NCBI GenBank assembly: GCA_035318985.1 | Contig: DATHDP010000004.1 | Coordinates: 1-35,195 of the forward strand | Direction of reading: 5' to 3' | DNA length: 35,195 nt | From: VBAS01 sp035318985 | Lineage (GTDB): Bacteria; Bacteroidota; Bacteroidia; Chitinophagales; Chitinophagaceae | Shown: positions 26,343-33,713 of the stretch, one piece after another | Layout of the letters: every line of letters starts with the position of its first letter | Position numbering within the stretch: the first letter of the stretch is position 1 | Notes under the pieces: generated by a model | Seen by the model: only the letters and a program-made list of their open reading frames with translations | What the model was told of the DNA's origin: nothing | Database searches by the model: none | Made by a program: the position numbers and the translations under genes

Positions 26343-27939
26343 ATGGAACGAGACTATTTTTTGTTTGAAGACAAATTACCCCTAATAGAATATTCTTTCA
26401 CTAAAGATGGTTGGGTAACCATATATGAGAGTGGGGGGGGGTATTGATGATAGTTTCTTAATCTATCCTACCCTTGTAAAAGCAGGTTATTTAAAAAAAT
26501 ATATTTTAGATCGGAATTGGGACATAACGCCAGGCAGCGAAGGGAAGCCCTCTATTATTTCGAGTATGATTAAAGGAAAATGGACTAGCAAATATTACAC
26601 ATTTTCCGAAAAAGAATTTGAGCCATTTATTTTTACAAAACACTTTAGTTTTCATGGTGGACATGATCGATATGTCGATATTTCAGAGGATTTCATTCAT
26701 TACTTTAAACTCTACGAAAAAGTAAAAGATAAACAGAGTAGGACTTACTCATTTATTGATGAATCAGGAGATTTAGATGAGGTCATTAGAATTACGCCAA
26801 ATAAAGTCCTTTTGAAGAAAAAATATTTACTTGAATACATTTCTGTTCGGAAAATTCATTTTGCAATTTGTTTTGATTTTATGCGGATTCATGTAGGTAA
26901 TTTAAGCGCCTTAGATATTCAACCTATTGATAAGGATTTTCAGAATCCTTTAGCTAATTATAACCACTATGTTCGAGATCTTCAGGATGAAGGTGGTAAA
27001 ATCCAAAGTTGGATACATGGTAAATTGATAATTCCTTACGATCCTAAAAAGTCACAATCATTTCATTTTAGCAGCGATAATTACCAATATGAATCGTTTC
27101 TTACAGGGTATGATGAAAACGGTAATGAAGTATACGAAAGTTGCAAAAAGGAAAATGAAAGATTGTTTACAATGACCTATTTTAAAAAATCTGTATTAGA
27201 TAAGTATTACAATGATCCAGCCCAGTACCAAGTCGATGGTTGGTCTGTCATGTCAAAATTCTTTACTCTAAAAATTGATAACAATATTGAGGACTATGTG
27301 CCTGTATTTTTGGTTGATCTATCCTCTTTACCACATAAGGAACAATTGCATTGGAAGCAATTTAATATTCCTCCACAAGTTGGAATGAGTTACACTTATT
27401 ATCAGACTATGATTGAAGGCAATTGGGTGGAAAATTCTGAATCGCCAGATTTGTTTTTCAAGGAAAAGTATATAGAATTTAACAAGAAATGGAAGGATAA
27501 GTTTGGATGGGAGTTATACAAGACTATCAGTAAAGAGGATGAACATTATTTCACTGCGTTACACATTCCAACTTCAAATAACGTTAAATCATTTTGCGAA
27601 CAAATTTTGTCGATTGTGAAGCTAACTATTGATAGGTTAAACGAAAAGGAATTGTCAAAAAGCATTACAGTGGCTTCAGGAGATAAAGGGATAACCAAGT
27701 TCGAAAATTTTTTAAAATCGAAAAGGATTAACATCCCGGATATGATAGCTTTTTTAAGACATCTTCAGAGTTTAAGATCAGGATTAATAGCCCATTCATT
27801 TAGTAGTTCAAATATTGAGTGTAAAAAAGCAATGGATTATTTTGAAATTGGCAAAAAGGGTTATAAAGAAATTGCAAAAGAAATCTTTATCAAATCAATA
27901 TTTACATTAAATACCTTAGAAAAAGTTCTGCTTAAGTAA
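26343..27939 (+). pseudogene. Unknown 531-residue protein, frame broken at a run of nine G (possibly phase-variable)
   Basis: The frame from ATG 26343 (MERDYFLFEDKLPLIEYSF, then DGWVTIYESGGG) hits a stop at 26451 just after nine G. The frame one base over continues unbroken to 27939 (IDDSFLIYPTLVKAGYLKK onward). Removing one G joins them as ESGGGIDDSF. The product would be 531 residues. Motifs: DLSSLPHKEQLHWKQFNIPP, and a C-terminal helical part with LRSGLIAHSF, whose R-x5-H spacing is compatible with a HEPN site. I do not know the family. An internal ATG at 26425 gives a 504-residue form lacking the N-terminus. It is 42 bp after the TIR gene. Confidence 0.7.
26433..26441 (+). promoter_or_regulatory. 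Poly-G tract of nine, candidate phase-variation switch
   Basis: Nine consecutive G lie 30 codons into the fourth gene of the unit. Eight would keep the full frame open; nine gives a truncated 35-residue peptide. Slipped-strand changes in such tracts turn genes on and off in many bacteria, including restriction and defence genes. A miscount during sequencing is the main alternative. Confidence 0.6.
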
Positions 27940-28117
27940 GAAAAACAATAAGTGTATGGAACTTTACAGCCATTGTTAATCAAAAAAATTTTAAGACGTA
28001 AAGTACTTTAAGTATTCATAGAATAAAACAGGAATTTGAAAAAGAGATCGTAACCTCTTTTCCTTCGATTAGATATCTTGTCTCGACTCGTATAATTTCT
28101 CGTTTGTGCCATGAATA

Positions 28118-28356
28118 CCCGTTACCTGAATTAACATGTAGTAAGATAGAGAGGTCATTTTTGGCATATTTAGGTACTTGTAGTAACCACTTTAAACGGT
28201 AATTGCAAAAATAATTTCCCCAAATATTATGCATATAAAAAAATACATTTTTAACTTGTAGTAACCACATGTGTGTCTCGACTTTAAAAAACTTTTCGTG
28301 TCATAGGTTGGGTTACAGCATTAAGAAAGCAAACACCTGGTTTAAGGGGGTGGGGG
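28118..28356 (+). repeat. Long non-coding element, copy 2, upstream of the 402-residue gene
   Basis: It is the second copy of the element at 21777-22009, with the same block order and three TGTAGTAA motifs. In place of the ACTTGTA/TACAAGT hairpin this copy has AACTTGTAGTAACCACATGT. It ends 45 bp before ATG 28402 with a G-rich stretch (GGGGGTGGGGG). A further AGATATCT lies just before it at 28071. The gap 27940-28401 has no gene of its own. Confidence 0.7.
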
Positions 28357-28401
28357 CTAGGCAGTGGACAACTCGTTGCGGAATTCAAAAGAATATGCTA
28401 T

Positions 28402-29610
28402 ATGAAAGGACAAGTGCTTAAAATATTGTTTAAAGAAGATATGGCCTTTTTGACACAAGAAGTAGCCTTAAATTTTACGCAAGTCCAAATATCTGATAGG
28501 CCAGTTAAATTTAAAGCACCTGCCTTTTGGACAATTCGAGTGATCAATTATATTGAAAATGAAAGGAGATTATTTGTAGAAGTGTTAGCCTATCAAGTTG
28601 GGGAAAGTGGATTTTCGCCCAACCAAATTCAATTAGCTGAAATATTAATCAGTATTGAGAAAGTTACCTTTAAAAGCATTGACACTTCTGGTTTGCTTAG
28701 GACTTTAAATAGCACCCAGCATATAAAAATTTTACCACCACAGATGACAACTTATAGAGATGAAACAAAAATTGAGAGGGAACCACTTATTAAAACCTAT
28801 ACTGAATCTTTTTCAATACCAATCAAAAATGTAACATTCCTTACAGGTGGAGTTTCTTTCGAAAAAAAAATTGAACAGTTCAAAAGGTCATTGTTGTTTC
28901 AAATTCAAAACGAAAACATTATTGAGGAGTATGATGCGATAAAGGACTATTTTGCAAATGTATTAGACACAAAAAAAATTAATGTTGTTGCTACTATTAA
29001 AACTGTTGATGGCATAGTTACTTCAATAAATGCAAGATCAAACGAGATTGATAAAATTGACAAGACTCTTATTGAGGAAGTTAAATTTAAACTTTTAAAA
29101 GTTGCAAGAACAAAGGAGGTGACAAGTGATCAACAGGTATTTACAATGGAAGAATATCTTGAGACATTTGCAGAAGAAATTAAGTCTACGAATATTTTTA
29201 AGGACGATACTGATTTTTTTGAAAACGTACTTGAAAGAACTGAAACAAAACATTATAAACAACTTAGGTTTTTATCCAGCAAACACAAATTTGATTTATT
29301 AAAACTTCGTATTGTTCATAAACCATTTTCTTTTATTTTTCTGTTAAGTGGCATAAACAACTTTCATATTGTTTGGGAAACACTTGACACAACAGAAGCT
29401 ACATATATTTGGACTTTTACCAGTGAAGAAAAAGATTTAGACCAAATTATTGTAGATATTGACAATCTAGTTAATCTAGTAAAAAGAACTGGGAGAAATG
29501 AATATTTAGATCGTAATGAAATAAATTTCAATAGAGTTTTTCACGACTATACTGATTTGCAAAATGGATTTAAGAACTGGAAAGAAAATATTGAAAAAGT
29601 AATATTATAA
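28402..29610 (+). CDS. Unknown 402-residue island protein
   Basis: No family recognised. The N-terminal third is beta-rich (GQVLKILFKEDMAFLTQEVAL, FWTIRVINYIENERRLFVEVLAY), the middle has the strand-helix pattern IPIKNVTFLTGGVSFEKKIEQF, and the C-terminal part is mixed, with FSFIFLLSGINNFHIVWETL. No membrane segment or clear catalytic motif is seen. It has its own copy of the duplicated leader, so it is probably controlled in the same way as the four-gene unit and may be a further component, a regulator or a separate defence gene. Confidence 0.6.
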   Translation: MKGQVLKILFKEDMAFLTQEVALNFTQVQISDRPVKFKAPAFWTIRVINYIENERRLFVEVLAYQVGESGFSPNQIQLAEILISIEKVTFKSIDTSGLLRTLNSTQHIKILPPQMTTYRDETKIEREPLIKTYTESFSIPIKNVTFLTGGVSFEKKIEQFKRSLLFQIQNENIIEEYDAIKDYFANVLDTKKINVVATIKTVDGIVTSINARSNEIDKIDKTLIEEVKFKLLKVARTKEVTSDQQVFTMEEYLETFAEEIKSTNIFKDDTDFFENVLERTETKHYKQLRFLSSKHKFDLLKLRIVHKPFSFIFLLSGINNFHIVWETLDTTEATYIWTFTSEEKDLDQIIVDIDNLVNLVKRTGRNEYLDRNEINFNRVFHDYTDLQNGFKNWKENIEKVIL

Positions 29611-29656
29611 TGAACTGAAGCAATAAATGAGGATATTCTTTTGTAGAATTCCCTTT

Positions 29657-29770
29657 GAAAACATTATATGCGAGCACATGATATGCCAGTTATATAATTA
29701 GTTCTCTTGCAAAAGGTCTTAATTGAGTAGTTCAGTTACGGCATATTTTGTGCTCGCATATAATGTTTTC
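29657..29770. repeat. Long inverted repeat with 22-bp perfect arms
   Basis: The arms 29657-29678 and 29749-29770 are perfect reverse complements (starting GAAAACATTATATGCGAGCA). A further ATGCC (29683-29687) pairs with GGCAT (29740-29744). The 52-bp centre has no obvious structure. It starts 46 bp after the 402-residue gene. It may be a MITE-like element (no target duplication seen), a terminator, or a structured RNA. Confidence 0.65.
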
Positions 29771-29892
29771 TGCCGAAGGCACGTTCATCTGGTAAGTTTA
29801 AATGCAATTATATTATTATTTATAAGTAGTATTCTGTTTAAAATTCTTCTATTATTTATTTTATATCATTATTCTTTCTCTTATTCTTCTTA

Positions 29893-30372
29893 TTATTCTT
29901 TTAATAGTCGTTTTTCCGACAAATGTTTGACGTCTTCTGACAATAGTTTGGAGTTTTCTAACAATGGTTTGAAGTATCCTGTTAATAGTTTGCGCATATC
30001 AGCAGAAAGTTTGCCGTCTTCAGATATATAAATTTCTGGTAGGAGTTTATATATCTGTTTAAAATTCACTATAAACCATTTTCTCTTAGGCATACCGTGA
30101 ACCGTGATAGATATAATATTCAAGTCAACAAATCGATCAAGTATAGTGTCAAGTTTAGTTCTTTTAATCCCAGTTTCGTTTTCAAATTGTGCCGAAGAGT
30201 GATAAAATTCTTTTTGTTTTCCGAAAGAAGTAGCTAATACAATTATAAGTTCAAATATTATTATTTCTTCTGTAGAAAAGAATTTGAAATTATATGTCTG
30301 TAATTTTCGAAAATTAGTTGCTAGGGGAATCCGATCCTTCTTCTTAAATATTTTTTTTGAAGCTGTTGGCAT
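29893..30372 (-). CDS. Winged-helix-like DNA-binding protein with heptad C-terminus
   Basis: A 159-residue protein. Residues 35-105 look like a winged helix (STEEIIIFELIIVLATSF, FENETGIKRTKLDTILDRFVD, then ISITVHGMPKRKWFIVNF). The C-terminal 40 residues are heptads with a Lys-Leu pair every seven residues (RKLLTGY, FKPLLEN, SKLLSED, VKHLSEK), coded by 21-bp repeats on the DNA (TTTG at 29926, 29947, 29968, 29989, 30010). A short coiled coil for dimerisation is likely. It may regulate or help excision of the island; the role is inference. Confidence 0.6.
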   Translation of the reverse strand: MPTASKKIFKKKDRIPLATNFRKLQTYNFKFFSTEEIIIFELIIVLATSFGKQKEFYHSSAQFENETGIKRTKLDTILDRFVDLNIISITVHGMPKRKWFIVNFKQIYKLLPEIYISEDGKLSADMRKLLTGYFKPLLENSKLLSEDVKHLSEKRLLKE

Positions 30373-30398
30373 ATTTTTATTGTTTTTGATTCGTTTCC

Positions 30399-30653
30399 TT
30401 ATTTTCCATTCAACATTTTGTCGATATCTTCTTTTTTATAAAACCAGGTGCCATTTACTTTTTTTGCGTTTAGTGTCCCAGTAACACGCAGACGTTGCAA
30501 TGTTCCATCAGAAATATTTAGCAATCTTCTCACGTCTGCAGAGCGCAGGAATTTCTGTTCGACTTGAACAGAAGATAATGAAGATTGTAGCTTTTGAATA
30601 GCATTTAGCACCTCCTCTATATCAGCCTTGGTAGCTATTTCGCTTAATTGCAT
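30399..30653 (-). CDS. Small HTH protein, excisionase-like
   Basis: An 84-residue protein. Residues 1-35 are helical with a coiled-coil look (EEVLNAIQKLQSSLSSVQVE). Residues 36-84 are a MerR/excisionase-type HTH (HTH_17): FLRSADVRRLLNISDGTLQRL, then WFYKKEDIDKML. Proteins of this form commonly sit next to Bacteroidota integrases and act as recombination directionality factors or regulators. It precedes the winged-helix gene by 26 bp on the same strand. Confidence 0.75.
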   Translation of the reverse strand: MQLSEIATKADIEEVLNAIQKLQSSLSSVQVEQKFLRSADVRRLLNISDGTLQRLRVTGTLNAKKVNGTWFYKKEDIDKMLNGK

Positions 30654-30829
30654 AGTAAAAATGTTTGTGCCAAAACCTAAGGGATGGAAGTTGAAAAACC
30701 AACACTAATTTTTCAAGAAAGTTGACTTCGTCAATTTGACCAACTATATCGTGCAACTAAGAAATATTGGAGAGCACGAGAGTATTACCGTGAATTAAGC
30801 AGCAGTAATGTCTTTTTTTATTATCTTTT

Positions 30830-31144
30830 ATGAAAAAATGTTTTGAATTGGAGCTTCATAATTAAACAAACGATCCTGTTTTTTTTAAAAGCAGGGATAA
30901 TAGTTGGCGCTTTTGGTGTGCTAAAAAGTATGTACTTTATCTTGTTGATGAAGGAATCGAAAAGAAATTTGGCATCATTTTATTTTTAGTTATCTGGGGG
31001 TTGCCGATTTGTTTAGGTGCATCATACATTTTTGCGGGAAATGCAATTAATAACCACTTCTACATTTACTTTATTTCAATAATTATTCCTGCTGCGGTGG
31101 GTGCAATAGCGGGAATTCGTTCAATCAAAAAAAGAGAACCTTGA
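30830..31144 (+). pseudogene. Small membrane protein gene with an early stop codon
   Basis: From ATG 30830 the frame reads MKKCFELELHN, then TAA at 30863-30865, then continues in the same frame for 92 codons to TGA 31142. The downstream part reads as a real protein: TNDPVFFKSRDNSWRFWCAK, two membrane segments (FGIILFLVIWGLPICLGASYIF and FYIYFISIIIPAAVGAIAGI) and a basic end. No other ATG precedes the downstream part. A nonsense mutation in a former gene of about 104 codons is the simplest reading. Confidence 0.5.
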
Positions 31145-31206
31145 TTAAATAATATGAGAATCAAATTTTATCTCCCCTTTGTTTCAACTCGTATATAGTT
31201 GTCCAT

Positions 31207-32443
31207 TTATATGGCGACAAGTTGATCAGCAATTTTACTCATTTCATTCATCACCTTTTCTTCTATAATCTTAGCATAAATCTGAGTAGTCTTAATGTTA
31301 GTATGTCCAAGCATAGAACTGACGGTTTCAATAGAAACGCCCTTGGTTAACATGAGTGTTGCGAAGGTATGTCTTGCCGTATGAGTAGTTAATTTTTTGG
31401 GACATTCAGCTAAAGTGGCTATTTCTTTCAAGTAAGCATTTTGCTTTTGGTTACTTTTTGTTGGAAGTAATTTGCCACTGTATATACAAGATTCATGCTC
31501 TTTGTATTTTTCAATTATTTCCAATGCTTTTGGAAGCAAAGGAATATTAGCAGGGACATCGGTTTTAGTTCTCTTAATATGAATTTGTTTTTTGCCATTC
31601 ATGCCAATGACAATATTTTGATTGCTCAATTTTGCAGAGTCAGAATATGATAATCCTGTATAGCAACAGAAAATAAAAACATCCCTTGCTTCAACAAGCC
31701 TATCGATGTCAATTTTTTTCGATTCAATAGAGTGTATTTCTTTTTCAGTTAAAAATTCTTTTTCTATTCGTTGCAGTTTTGCCTTATAACTCTGAATTGG
31801 ATTATTAGGAATATATCCTCTGCTGACAGCAAAGTTGATGACAGTTTTCAGATTTTTTACGTATTTGGAAGTGGTATTAGTTGAACAATTCCTTACAGTT
31901 TTTAAATAAAATTCATAAGCAGCGGCAAAAGCATTATTTACATCATGAATGAAAATGTCACTGGTTTTGTACTTATGACTTACAAATCGAGTAATATGAT
32001 CTAAAGATGTTTTATACCTGGCGTATGTTCCTTCGGCGTAATCTTTACCGATCAGTTTTTTAACATGATGTTCATTATGATATTCGTGAAGTTGAATTAA
32101 AGAGTAATGAGTAATAGATTTTCCTAAATGGGTATTAACAACAAGTTCAGCAGTTATTGGTTTGCCTTGCGATTGTAAATCGGTACGAATATTTAATAGG
32201 TTTAATCGGATTATATGTAATGAATTATTCGCAGTTTGAGCGCCTTCATTGGTGCCTATAATTTTACCCGCAGGCAGGTACCCATTTATTATTTTGCACC
32301 CACAATTGGCAGGAGAACTCTCGGGATCGGCCTTGTACAGTAAGGCGGCAATAAATAGGATGTTCACCCTTCTTATTGGTTTTGCTCCTATGCATGAAAA
32401 ATAGAATGGAAAACGTGTTTCTTTTGACTTCAGAGGTGATCAT
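31207..32443 (-). pseudogene. Tyrosine site-specific integrase, split by a one-base frameshift
   Basis: ATG 32443 opens a 59-codon frame (MITSEVKRNTFSILFFMHRS, then KTNKKGEHPIYCRLTVQGRS) that is the arm-DNA-binding N-terminus of Bacteroidota integrases. It stops at 32264 after NNKWVPACG. One base over, the frame continues with AGKIIGTNEGAQ to 31207 and contains the core-binding and catalytic domains: KRTKTD lysine, HTARHTF, GHTNI and the nucleophile Tyr in TQIYAKI. One extra base near 32268-32275 explains the break. Repaired length is 411 residues, normal for the family. The first catalytic Arg is Ser (YTGLSYSD), as in IntDOT-like enzymes. A start at 32367 would give about 30 out-of-frame residues. 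Confidence 0.85.
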
Positions 32444-32462
32444 TGGACAACGATTTAGGTCA
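32443..32462 (+). promoter_or_regulatory. Putative integrase arm-type site next to the integrase start
   Basis: TTGGACAACGATTTAGGTCA touches the integrase ATG (32441-32443, - strand), so integrase bound here could also repress its own gene. It matches the left-end site at 20689-20706 in GGACAACGATT. Confidence 0.55.
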
Positions 32463-32517
32463 ATAAATAGGCAAAAAGTTAGGCAATAGCAGGTTAATAA
32501 TCAAATAAATACAGGTA

Positions 32518-32565
32518 TATCGTTGGACAGGTTTTCAGAGGCAAAAAGACAACGATTAAGACAGG
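32518..32565 (+). promoter_or_regulatory. Putative integrase arm-type sites, right end
   Basis: AGACAACGATTAAGACAGG at 32548-32565 matches the left-end site in GACAACGATTA and GACA. TATCGTTGGACAGG at 32518-32531 is a weaker inverted version. They lie 98-145 bp inside the right attachment site. Confidence 0.5.
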
Positions 32566-32662
32566 TTAAGAAAGGGCATTGTGAGCGATTTTGAGGGGGG
32601 TAGAATGGCAAAAAACGTGTTAGACAAGGGGTTGGATGGTTTTTGGGGAAGATGAAAAAGAG

Positions 32663-32682
32663 AGTGCGGAGAGAGAGGGATT
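32663..32682. repeat. Right attachment site, overlapping tRNA-Ser
   Basis: It is the second exact copy of the 20-bp core found at 20614-20633. Sixteen of its bases are the 3' end of the tRNA, so insertion keeps the tRNA gene intact. Confidence 0.87.
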
Positions 32683-32750
32683 CGAACCCCCGGACCTTTT
32701 GGGTCAACGGTTTTCAAGACCGCCGCATTAGACCGCTCTGCCATCTCTCC
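32667..32750 (-). tRNA. tRNA-Ser (anticodon UGA)
   Basis: On the - strand the gene starts GGAGAGATGGCAGAGCGGTC and ends with acceptor strand TCTCTCC plus discriminator G. The acceptor stem GGAGAGA/TCTCTCC pairs fully. The anticodon arm GCGGT-CTTGAAA-ACCGT has TGA at 32714-32716. A long variable arm (TTGACCCAAAAGGTC) fits class II serine tRNA, and the T loop TTCGAAT is normal. CCA is not encoded. The gene is the target of the island. Confidence 0.95.
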
Positions 32751-32808
32751 GCCGCAAAAATAGCCTTGCAGCAGTAATCAGCAAAATAGATTTTAAACTA
32801 AAAACAAA

Positions 32809-32830
32809 AGCTCCCTAAAAATCGGGAGCT
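32809..32830 (-). terminator. Terminator of the SDR gene
   Basis: AGCTCCC (32809-32815) pairs with GGGAGCT (32824-32830). On the - strand it is followed by TTTTGTTTTT, and it lies 52 bp after the stop of the SDR gene. Confidence 0.75.
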
Positions 32831-32881
32831 ACTTTATAATAAATTTTGGCTGACTAAACCTATATCACCACTTGATTTGCT

Positions 32882-33682
32882 TCACTCTTTTTTTTCTTCA
32901 GCCTCAGAATGTTCTTTATGCGTTTTTTTTGCAACTGCTTTATCTGAAAGTATGTTACTCAATGCTACTTTTACTTTGTTTTTAAATCCTGACACGACCA
33001 TATTTTCTCCACGCATCAGTGCATCATAGCCGTCTTGTGCTACTTTTTTTGCATCTGAAAGTTCTCCTTCCTTTGCAACTTTTGATTGTTGCATATCAGC
33101 CTTATTAAAGAAGTCTGTATCAGTGGCCCCGGGGAGCAAGGCAGTCACGGTGATACCTTTATCTTTTACTTCAGCGGCTATTGCTTGTGTAAATGATTGT
33201 ACAAAAGCTTTTGTACCATGATAAACAGAATTTAGCGGCCCTGGCGATTTGCTGGTAACTGAAGAAAGATTTAATATTTTCCCTGTTCCTTTTTTCAACA
33301 TGTCCTGCAAAAAAAGTTTTGTAAGAACTACAAGAGATGAGATGTTGAGTTGAATGATAGATAATTCTCTATGTATATTTGTTTCCGAAAATTCTCCATA
33401 CTGACCTTGTCCTGCATTATTCACTAATATATCTACATCATATCCCTTTTCACAGATCTCATTATAAACATCAAAAGGGGTTTGCCTGTCAAATAGATCC
33501 TTAGAAATTATGAGAACTTCAACACCCAATTCCAACAACTCATTTCTTGTAATTGTTAAGTCTGCTTCATCACGTGAAACAAGAATTAGATTATGACCAT
33601 TGGTTGCAAAAATTTTTGCAAGTTCATAACCGATACCGCTTGTTCCACCGGTGATCAGCGTATATGTTTTATTTGTTTCCAT
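32882..33682 (-). CDS. SDR-family oxidoreductase
   Basis: A 266-residue short-chain dehydrogenase. It has the cofactor motif TGGTSGIGYELA, then LVNNAGQGQYGEF, the catalytic Ser in NLSSVTSKSPG and the YxxxK pair in YHGTKAFVQ. In that last pair Tyr and Lys have the correct spacing. The substrate is unknown. The C-terminus is charged (KEHSEAEEKKE). It lies 31 bp downstream of the DUF892 gene, probably in one transcript, and ends in a terminator. Confidence 0.88.
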   Translation of the reverse strand: METNKTYTLITGGTSGIGYELAKIFATNGHNLILVSRDEADLTITRNELLELGVEVLIISKDLFDRQTPFDVYNEICEKGYDVDILVNNAGQGQYGEFSETNIHRELSIIQLNISSLVVLTKLFLQDMLKKGTGKILNLSSVTSKSPGPLNSVYHGTKAFVQSFTQAIAAEVKDKGITVTALLPGATDTDFFNKADMQQSKVAKEGELSDAKKVAQDGYDALMRGENMVVSGFKNKVKVALSNILSDKAVAKKTHKEHSEAEEKKE

Positions 33683-33713
33683 GTTTTAACGTCTGCAATA
33701 AACGTGCAATAGT

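Larger units (their letters stand above)
20614..32682. mobile_element. Genomic island integrated in tRNA-Ser(UGA), about 12.05 kb
   Basis: The 20-bp direct repeat at both ends, the tyrosine integrase next to and co-oriented with the intact tRNA, and shared GACAACGATT arm motifs inside both ends define an integrated element. It carries no conjugation, replication or phage structural genes that I can recognise, so it resembles a small defence or cargo island mobilised by site-specific recombination alone. The integrase is frameshifted, so present mobility is doubtful. Confidence 0.87.

Noticed and set aside
26425..27939. Internal ATG 26425 as the true start of the fourth defence gene
   Set aside because: An in-frame-after-correction N-terminus with good coding character lies upstream from 26343. 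The internal ATG also sits only 8 bp before the G run. It is kept as an alternative product.
28016..28270. Antisense frame of 84 codons across the duplicated leader, with a repeated WLLQV
   Set aside because: The other copy of the leader (21777-22009) does not keep this frame open, so the repeat is a DNA-level feature.
29657..29770. Inverted repeat considered as an integron attC site
   Set aside because: It lacks the GTTRRRY-type core sites, and no integron integrase is present.
29926..30030. Regular 21-bp repeats considered as a CRISPR array
   Set aside because: Units are contiguous with no spacers and encode heptads of a real gene.
29723..30031. Hydrophobic + strand frame opposite the winged-helix gene
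   Set aside because: It overlaps the inverted repeat and reads the heptad repeats antisense; it is a shadow.
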